A stretch of 64,000 bases of DNA, taken from assembly GCA_963573385.1 (NCBI GenBank), contig CAUYLG010071673.1, forward strand, positions 1 through 64,000, read 5' to 3'. A program made the position numbers and the translations under genes. The notes under the pieces are model-generated. The model did not search any database. It had not been told where the DNA came from and was given only the letters and a program-made list of their open reading frames with translations. Source of the DNA: Cacajao melanocephalus (Eukaryota; Chordata; Mammalia; Primates; Pitheciidae). Positions 10,978 to 24,489 of the stretch are shown here, piece by piece. Every line of letters begins with the position of its first letter. Positions within the stretch are counted from its first letter, which is position 1.

Positions 10978-13900
10978 TTTATTTTTTATATATATATATA
11001 AATAAACATAAAATTTGTCATTTCAACCAGTTTTTAGAGAATAATTTAGATACATTAATTACATTATCATGTTGTATATCTGTTATCCACTGTTTCCAAA
11101 GTGTTTTTATCACTGCAAATACAAGCTCTGTATTAATTCTCCTATCTAACCTTTCTAGAAATTAGTCAGTTTGCCTCTTTTAGATATTTATTATATAAGT
11201 GAAATCATACTATGTATATTCTTTTGTGTGTGGCTTATCTTAGCATAATGTTTTTAAGGTTTATCCATGTTTCAGCATGTATATAAATTCCATTTATTAT
11301 GGCTGAATAGTATGTTATTGAATATATATTCCACATTTTTTATTTTTTACCCATAACATAAACTTGGTTTGTAATTTTATATAAATTTAATGATCAGCTT
11401 TTGGATTTATGCAAAAAAAAAGGCTTTTGGGAATTAGAAATTTAGGGATTATACTAAATATACAGACTGATACTTTAATTAGTTTTGACATCTTACTTCT
11501 ATTAAGTATTCCTGCTTACGAACACAGGTTATTCTTCAATTAATATTAGGTCTTCTGAAATTTTTTTAGCAATGTTTTAGTTTTTGCAGTACAACTATTT
11601 AATCTTGTGGTTAAACGTATTTCTAGATATTGTGTTCTATTATATGCTATTGTAAATGTCATTGCTTTTTAATTTTGTTTTTCAGATTGTTCATTATGGG
11701 AGTATGGAAAACAACTTATTTGTATGTGTTGGTTTCATAATATTTGACTTTGCTGAATTCATTCAATTGCTCTAGAGGCTTCTTTTGTGGATTACTCAGA
11801 ATTTTCTATAAATAGGATTTGCCACCTGTGAATAGAGATAGTTTTACTTCTTTCCAATTTGGATTTTGTATTTTATTCTCTACTTGTAACTGCTGTAGCT
11901 AGAACATCTGATATAATGTTGAATAGCAATGACAGAAGCAGGTATTCTTGTCTTGTTTCTGATTTAGGGGTAGAGATTGCAGTCTTTGACCAATGAATAT
12001 GATGTCAGTAATGCATTTTTTTAAAAGTACATTAATGTATTTTATCATATTTTGAAAGTTCCAATATATTGTTAGTTTTCAGAGTGTTATCATAGAACAG
12101 TGTCTGGTTTTTTGAAATGCCTTTTCTACCTCAATTGAGATGACAATTTTTTTTTCATTATTTCCATTAATGTTGCATCACACTGATTGACGTTGTGTGT
12201 TGAACCATCATTATTTTCTGGGATAATACATTTCACCTGGTGATGATGTATAATACTGTTAAGATACTGTTGGATTCAGTTTAATATTATTTTTGGGAGG
12301 GACATTTTCACTTTTATATTTATAGGTGATATTGATCTGTAATATTCTTTGTTTTGATATTTTTCATTTCTGAGTCTTATTGGACTTACCAAAGGAGTAA
12401 GGACCTGTGGCCTACTCTGCTGTTGTTTGGAAAAGTTTGAGAAGTATTCCCATTTATTCTGCTTTAAATGTGTTATAAAATAGAGTGTGGTAATAAAAGA
12501 AATTGAGATATAATAAGGTCAACAGGTCAGAAGATATTTTTCATTGAAAAGAAAATATGTTATAGCTCTGAAGAGGGATGTACAGAGAGGTACCAAGGGT
12601 CTCTCAGGAGGCAGAGCAAAGTCAGGAGCCACGGACAAGAGACTTTATTGTATGAAAATGAATGGGCAAAGCAAAGTAAGCAGGTTTAGGACTTGCTAAT
12701 TTGAATAATTTCAGTGGGATCTGGGACGTAGGGACTGTCTCTGGTTGTCTGATACCTGGCTCTGGAGTAATTAGTATTGATGGATAGTGGTCAGATGTGT
12801 TTGGGCCTGAAAAATGAAGGTGTAGGCTCTGGATTGGTTGCTTGGTATTTGAAAAGCCTGCTTGCAGGTGAGTTGCTTACTATCTCGGGAAACCAGTCAA
12901 CCCTGGGAAGAGCAATTCCTCCAGGACCAGTAAGGCCCCACATGTGAAAGCATAAGAGTACAGAAAACAAAATGTTTGGTAGAATTCACACATGAAGCCA
13001 TCGGGTCCTGGGCTTTATTTTGAGGGGGAGGGGGAGCTTTTTAGAAGACTTTTGATTACTCATTCAGTGTTCTTCATTGAGATTTTCTTTTTCTTGAGTC
13101 CTTTTAGGTAATTTTGTGTGTTTCTAAAAATTTATCCACTTCATTTGGTTTAACAAATTTGTTGACATACAATTGTCCTGAAATATTGTTGTGTAATTCT
13201 TTTTGTATCTGTAAAGTCAATACTAATGTTTACCATTTTCATTTCTGATTAAATTAATTGTATCTTGTCTCTCTCTTTGTTTTGCTGGTATAGCTAAAGG
13301 TTTGTCAATTTCATTGATCTTTCTCAAAGAACCAACTTTGGCTTTTCTTGATTCACTTTGTTGTTTTTCTGTTCTCTATTTATTTCCTTTTTAGTCATTA
13401 CTATTTCTCCCTTTATGCTAGGTTTTACTTCAGTATGCTCTTCCTTTTCCAGTTTCTTAAAAGGCAAAGTAGGGCTATTGATTTTAAATCTTTGTTTTTA
13501 ATGTAGATGTTTGCTGCTATAAATTTCCTTGAGTACTTACTACCTTCTTCATAGCCTATATATTTTGATGTGCTGTGTTTTTATTTTCAATTGTGACTAA
13601 GTATTTTCTAAATTTCCCCGTGATTTCTCCCAACACACATTTGTTGTTTAAGACTATGGTATTTAATTTACACATATTTGTGAATTATTTTCTTCTTTTA
13701 CTGATTTCTATCTTAATTTCATTCTAGTCATAAAATATATCTTGGATGATTTTGATATTTTTAAATTGATTGAGACATGTTTTGTACCTTAATACATGCT
13801 AGTGTAGTAAAGTCTCCAGTTATTATTGCATCACTGTCTATTAGCAACCTCAATTCTGTCAGTTTACTTCCAAGATTATGCATTCTGTTATTTGATGCAA

Positions 13901-14330
13901 ATATGTTTATAATTATTATATTGTCTAGATGAATTGAACCTTATATCCATATATAAGGCCTTTCTTAGTCTCCTGCAACAGTTTTGACTTAAAGTCCAGT
14001 TTGGTACTAGTTCAGCGACTTCAACATTCTTTTAATTAATATTTGCATAGCATATCATTCTTCATCTTTTCTTTTGTATCTAAATGTGTCTTTGGATCTA
14101 AACTGAGTCATCTATAGACAACACACATATAGTTCGGCATCTCTCACTCTGTGTCCCCTCTAGAAATCAGGTTCTTCTACTTAACAGGCATGGAGAAACA
14201 ATAGAGTGCTGTTTGTTGTTTTGTTTTGTTTTTAATGTTGAATCATATAGTAGCCCATTTATTTAGTGACTTTCCTAAAATATTTGTGCAGAAACTGTAT
14301 GCCTTGTCATGTGCGGTAACCGAAATCTCT
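10978..14330 (-). mobile_element. Old L1 (L1M), ORF2 relic, interrupted by an LTR
   Basis: Minus-strand L1 running from the 3' region (near 11200, 'ttatccatgtttcagcatg') back towards early ORF2 (near 14300). Recognisable reverse-complement blocks include 'tttgccacctgtgaatagagatag' (11817), 'gaattcacacatgaagccatc' (12984), 'agctaaaggtttgtcaatttc' (13293) and 'gtgtctttggatctaaactgag' (14086). There are internal deletions around 11400-11560. An LTR at 12471-12969 splits it. Confidence 0.85.
12471..12969 (-). mobile_element. Solo ERV LTR with 5-bp target duplication
   Basis: A 499-bp insertion in the L1 ORF2 relic. It starts TG and ends CA, and is flanked by perfect 'aaatg' copies at 12466-12470 and 12970-12974. 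Minus orientation is suggested by a reverse-complement AATAAAG signal near 12645 and by CCAAT-like boxes on that strand. The L1 reading resumes exactly after the duplication, so internal retroviral sequence has been lost by LTR-LTR recombination. Subfamily not assigned; 5-bp duplications are usual for ERV-L/MaLR and 4-bp ones for ERV1. Confidence 0.8.
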
Positions 14331-14756
14331 ATCCCTTAGCTTGTGTTCAGCTAATGTTTTGACAGAAATTTGCTTGAACAACAGGAAGAAAAAAACAAAC
14401 ACAAAACCTCTCCCAGTTTTTGAACATTGACTCTGTGTTGGATCACTCCTAACACTACTGAGCTTGCATGAATCTAGCTATCACTCTAAGGAGAAAGCTT
14501 ATCATCTTCTCAGATTTCTCTGAGGATGCATCATTTTTTGGGTATGAATGTGGTTTTCTAAATTCCCAAATACACAGGTATTTTTGAATGTCTTAAATCT
14601 CCAATGAATATCTCTCGATTTTTATTCAGTGGCCTTAGGTAGCTTACTGTATGTATTCACAATATATTTGTACCCGGCATCTGTGGGTAATTATTTTATC
14701 TTGCAGCACTTTTTAGCTTCATTATAACTCACTTTACTTCATCGTAACTTATTAGC
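14331..14756. other. Unassigned spacer
   Basis: No gene or recognisable repeat. It might be an extension of the minus-strand L1. Confidence 0.35.
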
Positions 14757-14826
14757 TATTTTCTTTCTCTCTCTGTTTTCTTCTTTCTCTCTCTCTCTTC
14801 TTTTCTTTTCCTCTCTTTTCTTTTTT
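14757..14826. repeat. CT-rich low-complexity tract
   Basis: Polypyrimidine stretch of TTTC/CTCT units directly abutting the AluJ. It is probably the decayed T-tail of that Alu expanded into a microsatellite. Confidence 0.85.
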
Positions 14827-15107
14827 CAGAGTCTCACTCTTTCACCCAGACTGGAGGGCAGTGGCACGATCATACCTCTGTGCAGTCTCAGCCTCCTTGG
14901 GCTCAAGTGATCCTCCCATCTAAGCCTCTTTAGTAGCTGAGACAACAGACATGTGCCACAATGCCCATTTAACTTATTATTTTTTTTTACAAACGCAGAG
15001 TCTCACCATGTCATCTAGCCTGGTCCCAAACTCCTAGCTTCAAGCTGTTCTTCTGCCTAAGCCTCGCAAAATGCTGTGATTAGAGGTGTGAACCTCTACA
15101 CCTAGCC
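14827..15107 (-). mobile_element. AluJ
   Basis: Strongly diverged dimeric Alu in reverse orientation, with the older diagnostic form 'gggctcaagtgatcctccc' in the right arm. It shows the high CpG loss expected of AluJ. Confidence 0.85.
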
Positions 15108-15900
15108 TAATTGTCTATTTTTTTCATACAGCCTCATCTTTCCAGTATTATTTATTTGTACTCTTCAGATCTCCTTTGAACTGTGTTATATATATAGCCA
15201 TACAAAATTGAATTTCATTCCAATAACTCACCTTACATAAAATCTCTGGATGTAGTACTTGTGTTTCTTCTGTAAAGAAATGACTTACTCTCACACCAAC
15301 TATCTCCTACTGACCTGCATCTCTCAGCATGTCTCTCTCTAATGCTCAGCTGCAGAACTCAAAGTCTTCACATGCATCTGCAACTTGTTTACTAGTTCCA
15401 CCCTCCTTTTACTGCTTCTACATATCCATGTTCATTGTTCCTGTATATTCATACCTCTGAGACTGCTGCTATGGGAGTCTGGCTTCTCCAACTACTTCTG
15501 AATTCAGAGAAAGTGTCACAGCCCAGGGTATTGACTTAATTTTCTAGCACTTTCTAAAGGGTCCAGGTGATACAACCTAGAAGTTCAAGTGGTTAAACTC
15601 CTCATAGTAGTAAAACCTAGCCATAGGAGATAAAACATGGAATAGATACGGCAGATAAGTTTCTTCTCTGACATCCCTCAGACAAATTGTTACACACATA
15701 TTGAGGTTCAGTGCACTATCTTTATGAAAGTGTAGTAGAATGATAAATGGTGCTTTCCTGAGAAATGTGGTTACCTCAGTAACACATCATCCTGTATTCA
15801 TTTCCCTCCTTCCCAACGTCATTCACTTCCCCTATTGTTTTTTATTGTTGTTTATCTGGGATTATCTCTTTTCCATCTAATTTCTAGATTATACATTTTG
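15108..15900. other. Unassigned spacer
   Basis: Pyrimidine-rich at 15290-15480. No gene or named repeat seen. Confidence 0.4.
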
Positions 15901-15995
15901 ATTCAGGCTCTATTTTCATGGAAACTGAGGCTCAGAGATGTTAAGTAATTGGCAAAGCTATAATTTAGATCTAAGCAGTATGGTTCTACCATATG
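15901..15995 (-). mobile_element. MIR fragment
   Basis: Reverse complement of the MIR core: 'tggaaactgaggctcagagatgttaagtaa' near 15918, with degraded flanks. Confidence 0.75.
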
Positions 15996-16014
15996 AATGC
16001 TTAACTACTGGGAT

Positions 16015-16215
16015 AGAATGCTTCAGAGTTCCTTTAATATGTTCCCCATTACCTTGTATATCTTGTCATGTCCTTATACATAACCTATATAGTAGTTACT
16101 CAATATTTTCCAGGAGCTCCCTGAAAGCAGGCCACAAGTATTCCTTTTTAAGTCTTGCATTACCAGGCCTAGCACAATGCCTGCCATATATAAGTACTAA
16201 GCAAATATTAAGATA
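16015..16215 (+). mobile_element. L2 3' end
   Basis: Plus-strand L2 terminal block: 'gagctccctgaaagcaggccac' near 16113, then 'cctagcacaatgcctgccatatataag' near 16167 and an 'agcaaatattaag' end. Confidence 0.8.
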
Positions 16216-17170
16216 ATTTATTAAATAGTATGGTAATTCTAGAAATTTTATCAGATTGTTTTGCTGTCAGGCCCATATGCTATGCCTGTACCAGATTGAA
16301 TGATAATGAACCACCTGCTCAGGCCTAACTTCATGCCTTTTAGAATGTGTAATATTTAGTTTTTATTTAAAGGACTTGCTTACAGGAATATTATTCTTCT
16401 AAGTGAAAAGCATCTTAAGAGAATTATGGACAGAAGCACATCTATCACTCAAGGTTCAATGCTGAAGAGAATTATGGCTCCATTTATTTAATTACGATTG
16501 AGAAAAATCAAAGAACTTTATCTTAATAAACTTAGTAATGTATATCATGGCATACTTTCTGCATTTTGTGCTTATTTCATTTGTGACTGAAATGTCTGAG
16601 CCTACTCTCTGTGCCCACTAAATGCCCAATAATTCTCCAAAGCCCTGATTAAAAGACATTTTTTCGAGAAGGCTTTAAATGTTCATTTGCCCCATGAAGA
16701 ATTAGTTACTCACATTTCTTCCAGAACATTTTGTTCACTTCTCTATTTTATCCATTACAATGGATTTATAATTGTATTTGTTAAAGTGTAATATTTTTAG
16801 TCTCATAGAAGTTGATATTATCGTAGAATTAACCATGGATGTTGAAAAAGAATAGCATTCTCAATGCTTAATTCTTCTTTTATTTGAGCTAGTGTATTTT
16901 TAAGTCAATAATCTGTGTGTAGTTATACATGTATCCAATCACTTTTCTTTTTTTTCTCACTTCTCCAGTTAACTCAGGTAGCTTGGCTCATATACAAACT
17001 CTAAAAGCCAGATTGTAGTATAAGAAGAGTAAAAAATGTATGTTTAGAATTTTTGTATATTAAATGATTAGGTAAAGCTTTAACAAATTAGAGTTTAGAA
17101 AACTGAAGAAAAATGGCAAAGCTTGCTACCTGATAAAACCTACCTGTGTGGGTTGCATCTGAAAATAACC
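16216..17170. other. Unassigned AT-rich spacer
   Basis: No open frame above background and no named repeat. Possibly single-copy intergenic sequence. Confidence 0.4.
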
Positions 17171-17580
17171 TCTCTTCTTTCACTTCAATGCATATTTATT
17201 AACCTTGGGTCAAGTGGTTAAGATTCTATTCAGGCCTATGGCATAGGGAGGTGGGAACCCAGGAAGAACCAAGTAGTATACCTGGGTTAGGGAAAGATAG
17301 CTGACAGTCTGGGAAACTGAAGCAGATAACATTTGCAAGATAGATCACCAGAAGAGAAGAATTTGCACAGAGAGAGTCCTAAAAATCTGCAGAGGGTCCT
17401 CCTTAGGTATTCAGCACAGTCCTGATAAAAGCACTTATGTAAAGAAACTACCCATGTTTGAGAAAAGCAGCACCTAAAAGTGTTGAGTAAACAGTACTCG
17501 GTCCTCATACAAGGCTGGGAATTGTGCCTGTTCCAACAGAAATAAATGGGAAGACTCATATATGACGGGAAATTGGGGAA
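17171..17580 (+). other. Possible L1M 5' UTR
   Basis: GC-richer than its surroundings and lying directly upstream of an L1M ORF1-like stretch on the same strand, as a 5' UTR would. The identification rests mainly on position. A 90-codon frame on the minus strand (17287-17559) has no recognisable content. Confidence 0.35.
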
Positions 17581-19710
17581 AGTATTCAGTGCCAGTCAGA
17601 TAATCTCTAATTAACACATCCTAAAACAATACCTAAAGGATGAAACTGTTTCCTCGTATCTGAGCTGCATACTACAGCAAAGCTCTAGAATATTATCAAG
17701 AAAACAGTATTCAGCTGTCTAAAATTTATGATATCTGGCATACCTGCATGATTATCAGGCATTCAAGAAGCTAGAAAATATGACCTCTGCTAAAGTGGAA
17801 ACAACAACAACAATCAATCAATCAATCAAAACTCAGACTGACTGATGTTAGAATTCTCATAAAAAGACGCCAAAGTAGTTACTGCATTAGTTCTGCATTT
17901 CATATGTTCAAAACATTGAGATATGAAAAATATTAAAAAGACCAAAATATACTTACAGAGATAAAAACTTTAACGTTCAAGTTGAAAAATACACCGAATG
18001 AGAATAAATAAAGATTAAAAATTACAGAAGAAAATATTAATGAGTTTGAAAACATGATAACAAAATGAAACATAGCAGGAGAAAAAGAATTTTTAAATAT
18101 AATTAAAGCTTCATAACTGTAGGATAACTATAAGCAGCTACATAGCCAAAAATCTCAATGAACCCCAAGCATAAGACACCTGAAGGGAACTACACTAAAG
18201 TACACTGTAATCATATTGCTCTAAACCAACAAAAAAGAGAAAATGTTAAAAACAACTAAAGAAAAAAGACACATTACATTTATGCAAATTTCATTATAGA
18301 CAATGAAAAGAAGACAACAGTAAAGGAAGATTTTTAAAGTGTTAAAAGAAATGTAAACTGTCTGCCTAGAATTTCATAGGTAGTCAAACCATCAGCAGTG
18401 ACATAGAATACTTCAACAATACTATCAGGTGGCTTGACCTAACTTAATTTTGTAGAACACTCTATCCAAGAATAGCAAAATACACATTTATCTCAAGTGC
18501 ACATAAAAGATTTATTAAGATAAAGGATATTTTAGAACAAAAAGCCCAACTATCAATAATCTTATAAAAATTTAGGTCATAAAAAGTATGTTCCTAACCA
18601 CAATGAAATTAAATAAGGAATACATAACAAAGATTTTTGAAAAAATCCCCAAATATAGGAAACTAAATAACAGTTTGTAAAATACATATAAGACAAACAA
18701 AATTAAAAGAAAAATTAAAATGTATTTTGAATTGATTAAAAATTAATATACAAAATAACAAAAATTGCTGGTCACTACTGAAGCAATTCATAGATTAATT
18801 ATATATCACTAAATGATTATATTAGGGGGAAATAAAACAGAGTCTTGAGTCATTGTCCTCAGTTTTTTCTTGAAAATTAGCATAAGAAGCCTAATTAATC
18901 CAAAATAAAGCAGATGAAAATAAGGATAACAGTATAAATTATTGAAACAAGATGTCAAAAATGTGTAGAGGAAATAAATGAAACAGAAAGCTAAGCCTAT
19001 GAGAAGATTAATAAAATTGATGAGCCCTGAAGCTGGCTAATCACAAAATAGGGAGATGACACAAAGGATCAATAACAGTAATGAAAAGGTAACATCACTA
19101 CAGATTCTAAAGAAAGGACATTAAAGGGATCATAAAGCAGTTTATTAGCAACTTTATGCAACCGAATATAAAAAATCAGATAGATTCCTTTAAAGACAAA
19201 ACTACCAAACTCATTCAGGAAGAAATAGATAAATTGAGTAATCCTATATTTGTTAAAGACACAAAATACATATTTAAATTTTTTTCCACAAAATAAACTA
19301 GTGAAGTGTGCCAAACAATTAAGAAATAAATAATATAGATTGTATAAAAACTGTTCAAAAAAGTTAGAGTGAAGAGAATGTTTCCAGCTTCATTCTTTGA
19401 GAATAGAATCATCCTATTATCAAAATCAGATGAACAAAAATGGAGACTAATATTCCTCTTGAATATATATACAAAAGTTCTAGGAAAAAAATGGAACAAT
19501 AACACAGAATTAGCAAACAAAATCCAACCATATTATTAGGGTTAAGATATAATGACTGCATGTGATTTATTCAAGAATGTAAGATTGTTTTAAAATTTGA
19601 AAATCCATGTACCACAATATTAACATAAAAAAGATAAGCCATATGATTATCCCAGTAGATGCAGAAATAACATTTGACAAAACCCAACTTACTTTCTTGA
19701 TAAAAACATT
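17581..19710 (+). mobile_element. Old L1 (L1M), ORF1 end to early ORF2
   Basis: Plus-strand, very A-rich and heavily mutated. Landmarks: 'tgactgatgttagaattctc' near 17841 (ORF1 region), 'aaccccaagcataagacacctgaag' near 18160, 'gtctgcctagaatttcatag' near 18361 (end of ORF1/spacer), 'cacatttatctcaagtgcaca' near 18483 (early ORF2), and 'tagatgcagaaataacatttgacaaaa' near 19655 (RT domain). Small AAC/AATC microsatellites lie at 17803-17828. Confidence 0.8.
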
Positions 19711-20045
19711 CAGTAAATAGGAAGAGGAGGGAACTTTGTCAGAAATTCATCATCTAAACACCCATGTGACTCATTCCTTAATCATTTGAGGGGAATAAAA
19801 TCTGCAATAAAATTTCAGTGGCCAAACATAATTTCATATTACAACAAACTCCTTATCTGTTTGTTAAATATGAAGCCGGATATGCTGAATCAGTCTCTCC
19901 ACCTCAACACATACTTTTTTCTCTCCTCGCCTTCCCTTTTTTCATTTACCCCACCAACTCGTGCCCACTCCCTGCCCTTCTCTTGTCCATTTCCCTCACA
20001 TGTTTCAGCTTTTCTAGTACCTCTTCATCTATTTTATATTATTTT
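19711..20045. other. Unassigned spacer
   Basis: Pyrimidine-rich in the second half. Two overlapping open frames (19786-20151 and 19818-20492) start here and run through the Alu that follows. Their length comes from the Alu, and I see no gene. Confidence 0.4.
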
Positions 20046-20047
20046 AT

Positions 20048-20299
20048 TTTATTTTTTGAGATGGAGTTTTGCTTTTGTTGTCCATGCTGGAGTGCAATGG
20101 TTAAGTCTCCACTCACTGCAGCCTCCACCTCCGCCTCAGTTTCCAGAGTAGCTGGGATTACATACACCTGCCACCACACCAGACTAATTTTTGTATTTTT
20201 AGCAGAGATGAGGTTTCACCATGTTGGCCAAGCTGATTCCAAACTCCTGGCTTCACGTGATCCACCTGCCTTGGCCTCCCAAAGTGTTGGGATTACAGG
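20048..20299 (-). mobile_element. Alu, truncated at its 5' end
   Basis: Reverse-orientation Alu from the tail (TATTTTATTTTATTTTTT) to 'gggattacagg'. The last 25-30 bp, the start of the element, are absent. Confidence 0.9.
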
Positions 20300-20844
20300 A
20301 CTGTTCATCTCATTTTTAAATGTCTCAAATCTTCACCTCACTCCCAAGCCTTACCTCTTTCCCTCTTGGTGGCAAGTGGAATTTCAACTCCGCATCTGGA
20401 TGCCTTGTGCTTTTGGACTAATGGAGACCAGGTGGCTCTATTTTTTACTCATCAATTATGCCATATGCCGATTTCTTCTAGAGAATGTATAAATACATAT
20501 CTTGTTGCTGTACTTGAGATGATCAAGCTTCTCTGTTCCTTTCTGTGCCACCTCTTCCCTCTTCTCCCCAGCTCTTTATGGGTGGGAGGCAGTGAGTGTG
20601 CACAGTTAATGTGTGTGTTAGTCCTGTTGTGTACTCAAACAGGAGTCAGCAGTAACCAATCCGATTAGATAGCCTAGAATGAATGGCTGACCAATCAGAA
20701 CAGCTGTTACTCTTATCCCAGAACATACCAGTTAAGTATTGGCTCTAGAAATATCAGTTAGGCATGTATATTCATTATTTAACTATTTGTTCAGTCATAA
20801 TTCCATAATTGTACCATGTTTATATGAACTCAATTATCTATATA
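20300..20844. other. Unassigned spacer
   Basis: No named repeat. Two CCAAT motifs lie 35 bp apart at 20657 and 20692, with no further promoter elements seen. Confidence 0.35.
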
Positions 20845-21585
20845 GGCTTTAATAACTTTTGTTGGAATAAAAAGTGCATAAAACCAAACTTACCATCTTA
20901 ATAATGTATACACATATAGTTCAATAGTGTTAGGTACATCCACATTGTTATTTAACAAATCTCCAGAATATTTTCATCTTGTAAAACTGAAACTTTGTAC
21001 ATTTAAATAACTCACCAATTCCCCCTCCCCACAGACTTTTGTTTCTATGAGTTTAACTGCTATAGATAAATCATATAAATAAAATCAAATATTTGTCTTT
21101 TTGTGTTTGGCTTATTGCATTTAATGCAATATCCTCAAGGTTCATCCATATTGCGGCATGTGTCAGAATTTCCCTTCTTTTTAAGGTTAAATAATATCCC
21201 ATTGTATGTATGTAACATATTTTGTTCACCCATGTAGCTGTGGATAGACCCACAGGTTATTTCCACATCTTGGCTATTGTGAATAGTGCTTCAATGAATA
21301 TGGGTGTGCATATTGCTCTTCCAGGATCTTCTTCAATGCTTTTGGATATATAATCAGAAGTGGCATTGCTAGATAATATGATAATTCTTTTTTTTTCATG
21401 TTTTGAGACACTGCTATATTGTTTTCCATAGCAGCTATGCCATTTTGCCTTCTTACCAAAAGTACACAAGCATTCTAAATTCTAAATTCTCTATATTCTA
21501 ACCAAGATTTGTTATTTTCTGGGTTTTTTTTTTTTTTTTTTTTTTGCTTTTTAAATCTGACAGTAGCCCACCTAGCCCTGTAGTA
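20845..21585 (-). mobile_element. L1 3' region, minus strand
   Basis: Reverse complement of late ORF2 and 3' UTR of an L1: 'caaggttcatccatattg' (21137), 'atattttgttcacccatgtagc' (21218), 'tggctattgtgaatagtgcttc' (21273) and 'attgttttccatagcagctatgcc' (21419). A long T-run (21525-21545) near the right end is an expansion of an internal L1 T-stretch. Confidence 0.8.
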
Positions 21586-24184
21586 ACATGTAACCTTTTG
21601 GCTTCATATTCTTAGCACAGTCTTGAACTCATAATACGTACTTAATTAAATCAACAACAAAAAAATTACTATTAGCAAATTATAGTGGTGGAGTAAATAT
21701 TATTCCTTTGCTGATAACTAATTTGAACAAAACATTGAAATATATAGTAAACTTTTATGAGGTATATGAACATATTGGACCTTCCATGCAGGACCACAAG
21801 TTCACATTCACATTATTTACACATGACCAAGAACAACACAGCAACTTCCTGATGCATTATTAATTCCCTGTGGATGCCTTCCTGCTTTTCTATGCTTATC
21901 CATAAATGCATGAGTGCTTAATTTAATCTGATGTCACTCCCAAAAGCTGGTGCAGAGCTGTACCATTCCTGCTGCCATGATTAAGAAGGTCAAGTGGCCT
22001 CGACAAAGAAGGCCTGAACATGAGGACATACTTCTGGTTCAGACATAATTATAATGATGTAGTCAAATTAATATTAAATTTATGGAAGCTGTATTCTATA
22101 AATAATGTATTTATTTTTTAAAGGCATCCCTGGGTTCTCTCAAGCCAGGACTGCTGCTCTGACAGAGCGGAGGCATGCCAGGAACAGAGAGCAGACAAAT
22201 TGTTCAGCATGGTTTAATTTTTTATGCATGTTTTATACATAAGTAAATTGGAACATGGAGATTAGATCACACTCCAGCTGTTTCTTTTTAAACTGTCTTG
22301 CCCCTTCTAAGCTACTCCAAGACAATAATCAGTACTTTCTTCTCCCTAGGGTTATATGTGAACACAGTGCCAAAGGGATATTAACCTGAGGTGAGTGGAT
22401 ACATGTTTCCTCTTCAGGCAATGGTCACCATGCATGCCTCCTTTGGCTACCACCATTAAATTGCTTTTCAGTTTTTTCTTGAGTTTTTTTTTTTAATAAA
22501 AGTGAGAATCAGCGAGGTTAAACCAATTGCCAAAGATTACCCAGCATAATGCTGTGTGAGGTGCTATTCAACAAAGCAGTTTATTTTCTTCTGCTCTTAA
22601 TTAAATCACATTAAATGAAAGCAGAAATTATTTTCTCCTAGATAAACTTTTATTTCAATTCACTAGCACAGAGCCTTATTTTCCAAGAACCTTTTCTGGA
22701 TGAAATAAATGCTGAAAGAGATGAATATAGAAACAGAGCTATCTCATTACAATAGCATTTTAAAGTTGTATATGAAGAATAATGCCTATAGTCAAACAAA
22801 ATAAGTCACTTAACAGGTGTTCATTGATTGTTTTTTATACATGAGGTACTGTTTAAGCAATCTCCAAGATTAAAAAATGTCATGCAAATGCATGGTTTGT
22901 ATGGTGAAGGAGCGTATTTACTCGCTATAGAAAGAAGATGCAAAACAACCCTAACTCCCCGACGAAACTCAAATATTTGTGTGTCAGGAGCAACCCCAAA
23001 GGTACTCTCAGTTTAAGGAGCACCCTAAACAGTGCCTGGCTTTATCTAACACCTGATAGCCTCCCCTTCCTGAATGCAACGCCTGAACATGCTTCCTTCC
23101 CAAATATCCCTTTCCTGTAAGGGATACTAACCCAAGGAAGATAGATGGATGACTGACTGTGGAGGTGCTTACATGTGATGCAAACATTTGGATATTGTCA
23201 TGTCTATGAAGTCAACCAGTGATGCATAAACTGATAAAGAGTAGTGAATGGAGTTCCTTGGATAGATGATGTTCAAGATGTTTTGACACGTTATCAAAAT
23301 CCAATAAAGTGATTATGTTATATCAATAATGCAGAACATTGAATAATTTACAAGTACTCATTAGAAGGCTAATGATCACACTCCTTAAGACATTGAGGCA
23401 GCCCCTCAAATACGTTTCTTTAATTTCTTTGGCAGCTATCATGGGAAGCTGGCATCCATATGACATTTTTTCTTATTCTCCTACTTATGACATGCAAGGC
23501 ACTTAGAGTACCCTCAATAAAAATACTCTATAAACACAAAGCCCATATTTTTCTTTAGCTTTAAATGTTGTATTTCCCCCTGTAACTGTAAGTTGTGTTT
23601 TTACTCTGTAATCTTCATAATTTATTAAGCGATTTCCTCTTTTAATATCAGTTAATATTTCAAACTTCTTTCCACAAATAATTGGGCCATTATATTACTG
23701 AACATACAATGGTTCACTAAATCATAGCTATTTCTCAAATACTTTGGCTCAACAAGATGAGGAATCTTCTGAAAAACACGAATTATTGTATACCTTTAAA
23801 CTGAATTTGATAAGGAGGAAACTACCTTTGAATTCTGTTCACTTTGATTTAGAAATCTTCAAACAAATTTATTTATTCATCTATGCACATTTAAGTGGAA
23901 TAATTTAAGAGAAGTAAAGTACTCCATTATCTTCAGGATGTTTGTTTTTTCAGCTAGAGAATCAAAATATTTGAGCCAATTAGAAGAAAATAAACCACTA
24001 CAAATAATACCACCAATACTAAACAAAACAAACAATAATTGCTATGGAAAGTTTAAAGAGAGATTTGTGTGGACAGAATTATAAAATTATAGATCACAAA
24101 ATAATATACATAGATTATTTCATATACAACTTCTGAATTTTGTCAGTCTTAAATTATAAGATAGTTAATTTTGTGAAAGTTTAA
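21586..24184. other. Large unassigned spacer
   Basis: About 2.6 kb of AT-rich sequence with no convincing repeat, RNA or coding potential. A slightly less AT-rich patch at 22860-23120 has two overlapping 60-codon frames with no recognisable content. This may be single-copy sequence, or repeats too old to see by eye. Confidence 0.45.
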
Positions 24185-24290
24185 TGCCAGGAAACTTTCT
24201 ATGTGCTAGGCACTATGCTATATGGTAACAAAGAAAATTAGGGACAACAGTGTGCTCTGGCAGAAATGAGTTCAGTCGAGGTAATTGCCT
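24185..24290 (-). mobile_element. L2 remnant
   Basis: Reverse-complement L2 3' end pattern, 'tatgtgctaggcactatgctatat' near 24200, followed by 'acaacagtgtgctctggcagaaatgag'. Confidence 0.55.
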
Positions 24291-24489
24291 TGCAAATAAA
24301 TAGTGCTAAACTTAGAACAAAGTTAAAATAACAAAGGCATGACCCAAAACATGAGGTGTTCAAAAAGAGCGATTAATTGAGATTTGTTTGAGGTGGTTAG
24401 CAGATAGGAATGTATGCTAATGGATGCATTTGCTAGGATTATATTGTGTAAAGGATAGTGTAGAACAGAATTTGTTGCACCTTTGAAAA

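Noticed and set aside
19818..20492. 224-codon plus-strand frame
   Set aside because: Its middle third is an antisense Alu read through in one frame, with low-complexity flanks; no gene evidence.
20650..20700. Paired CCAAT boxes as a promoter
   Set aside because: No TATA, CpG island, initiator or downstream transcript-like structure.
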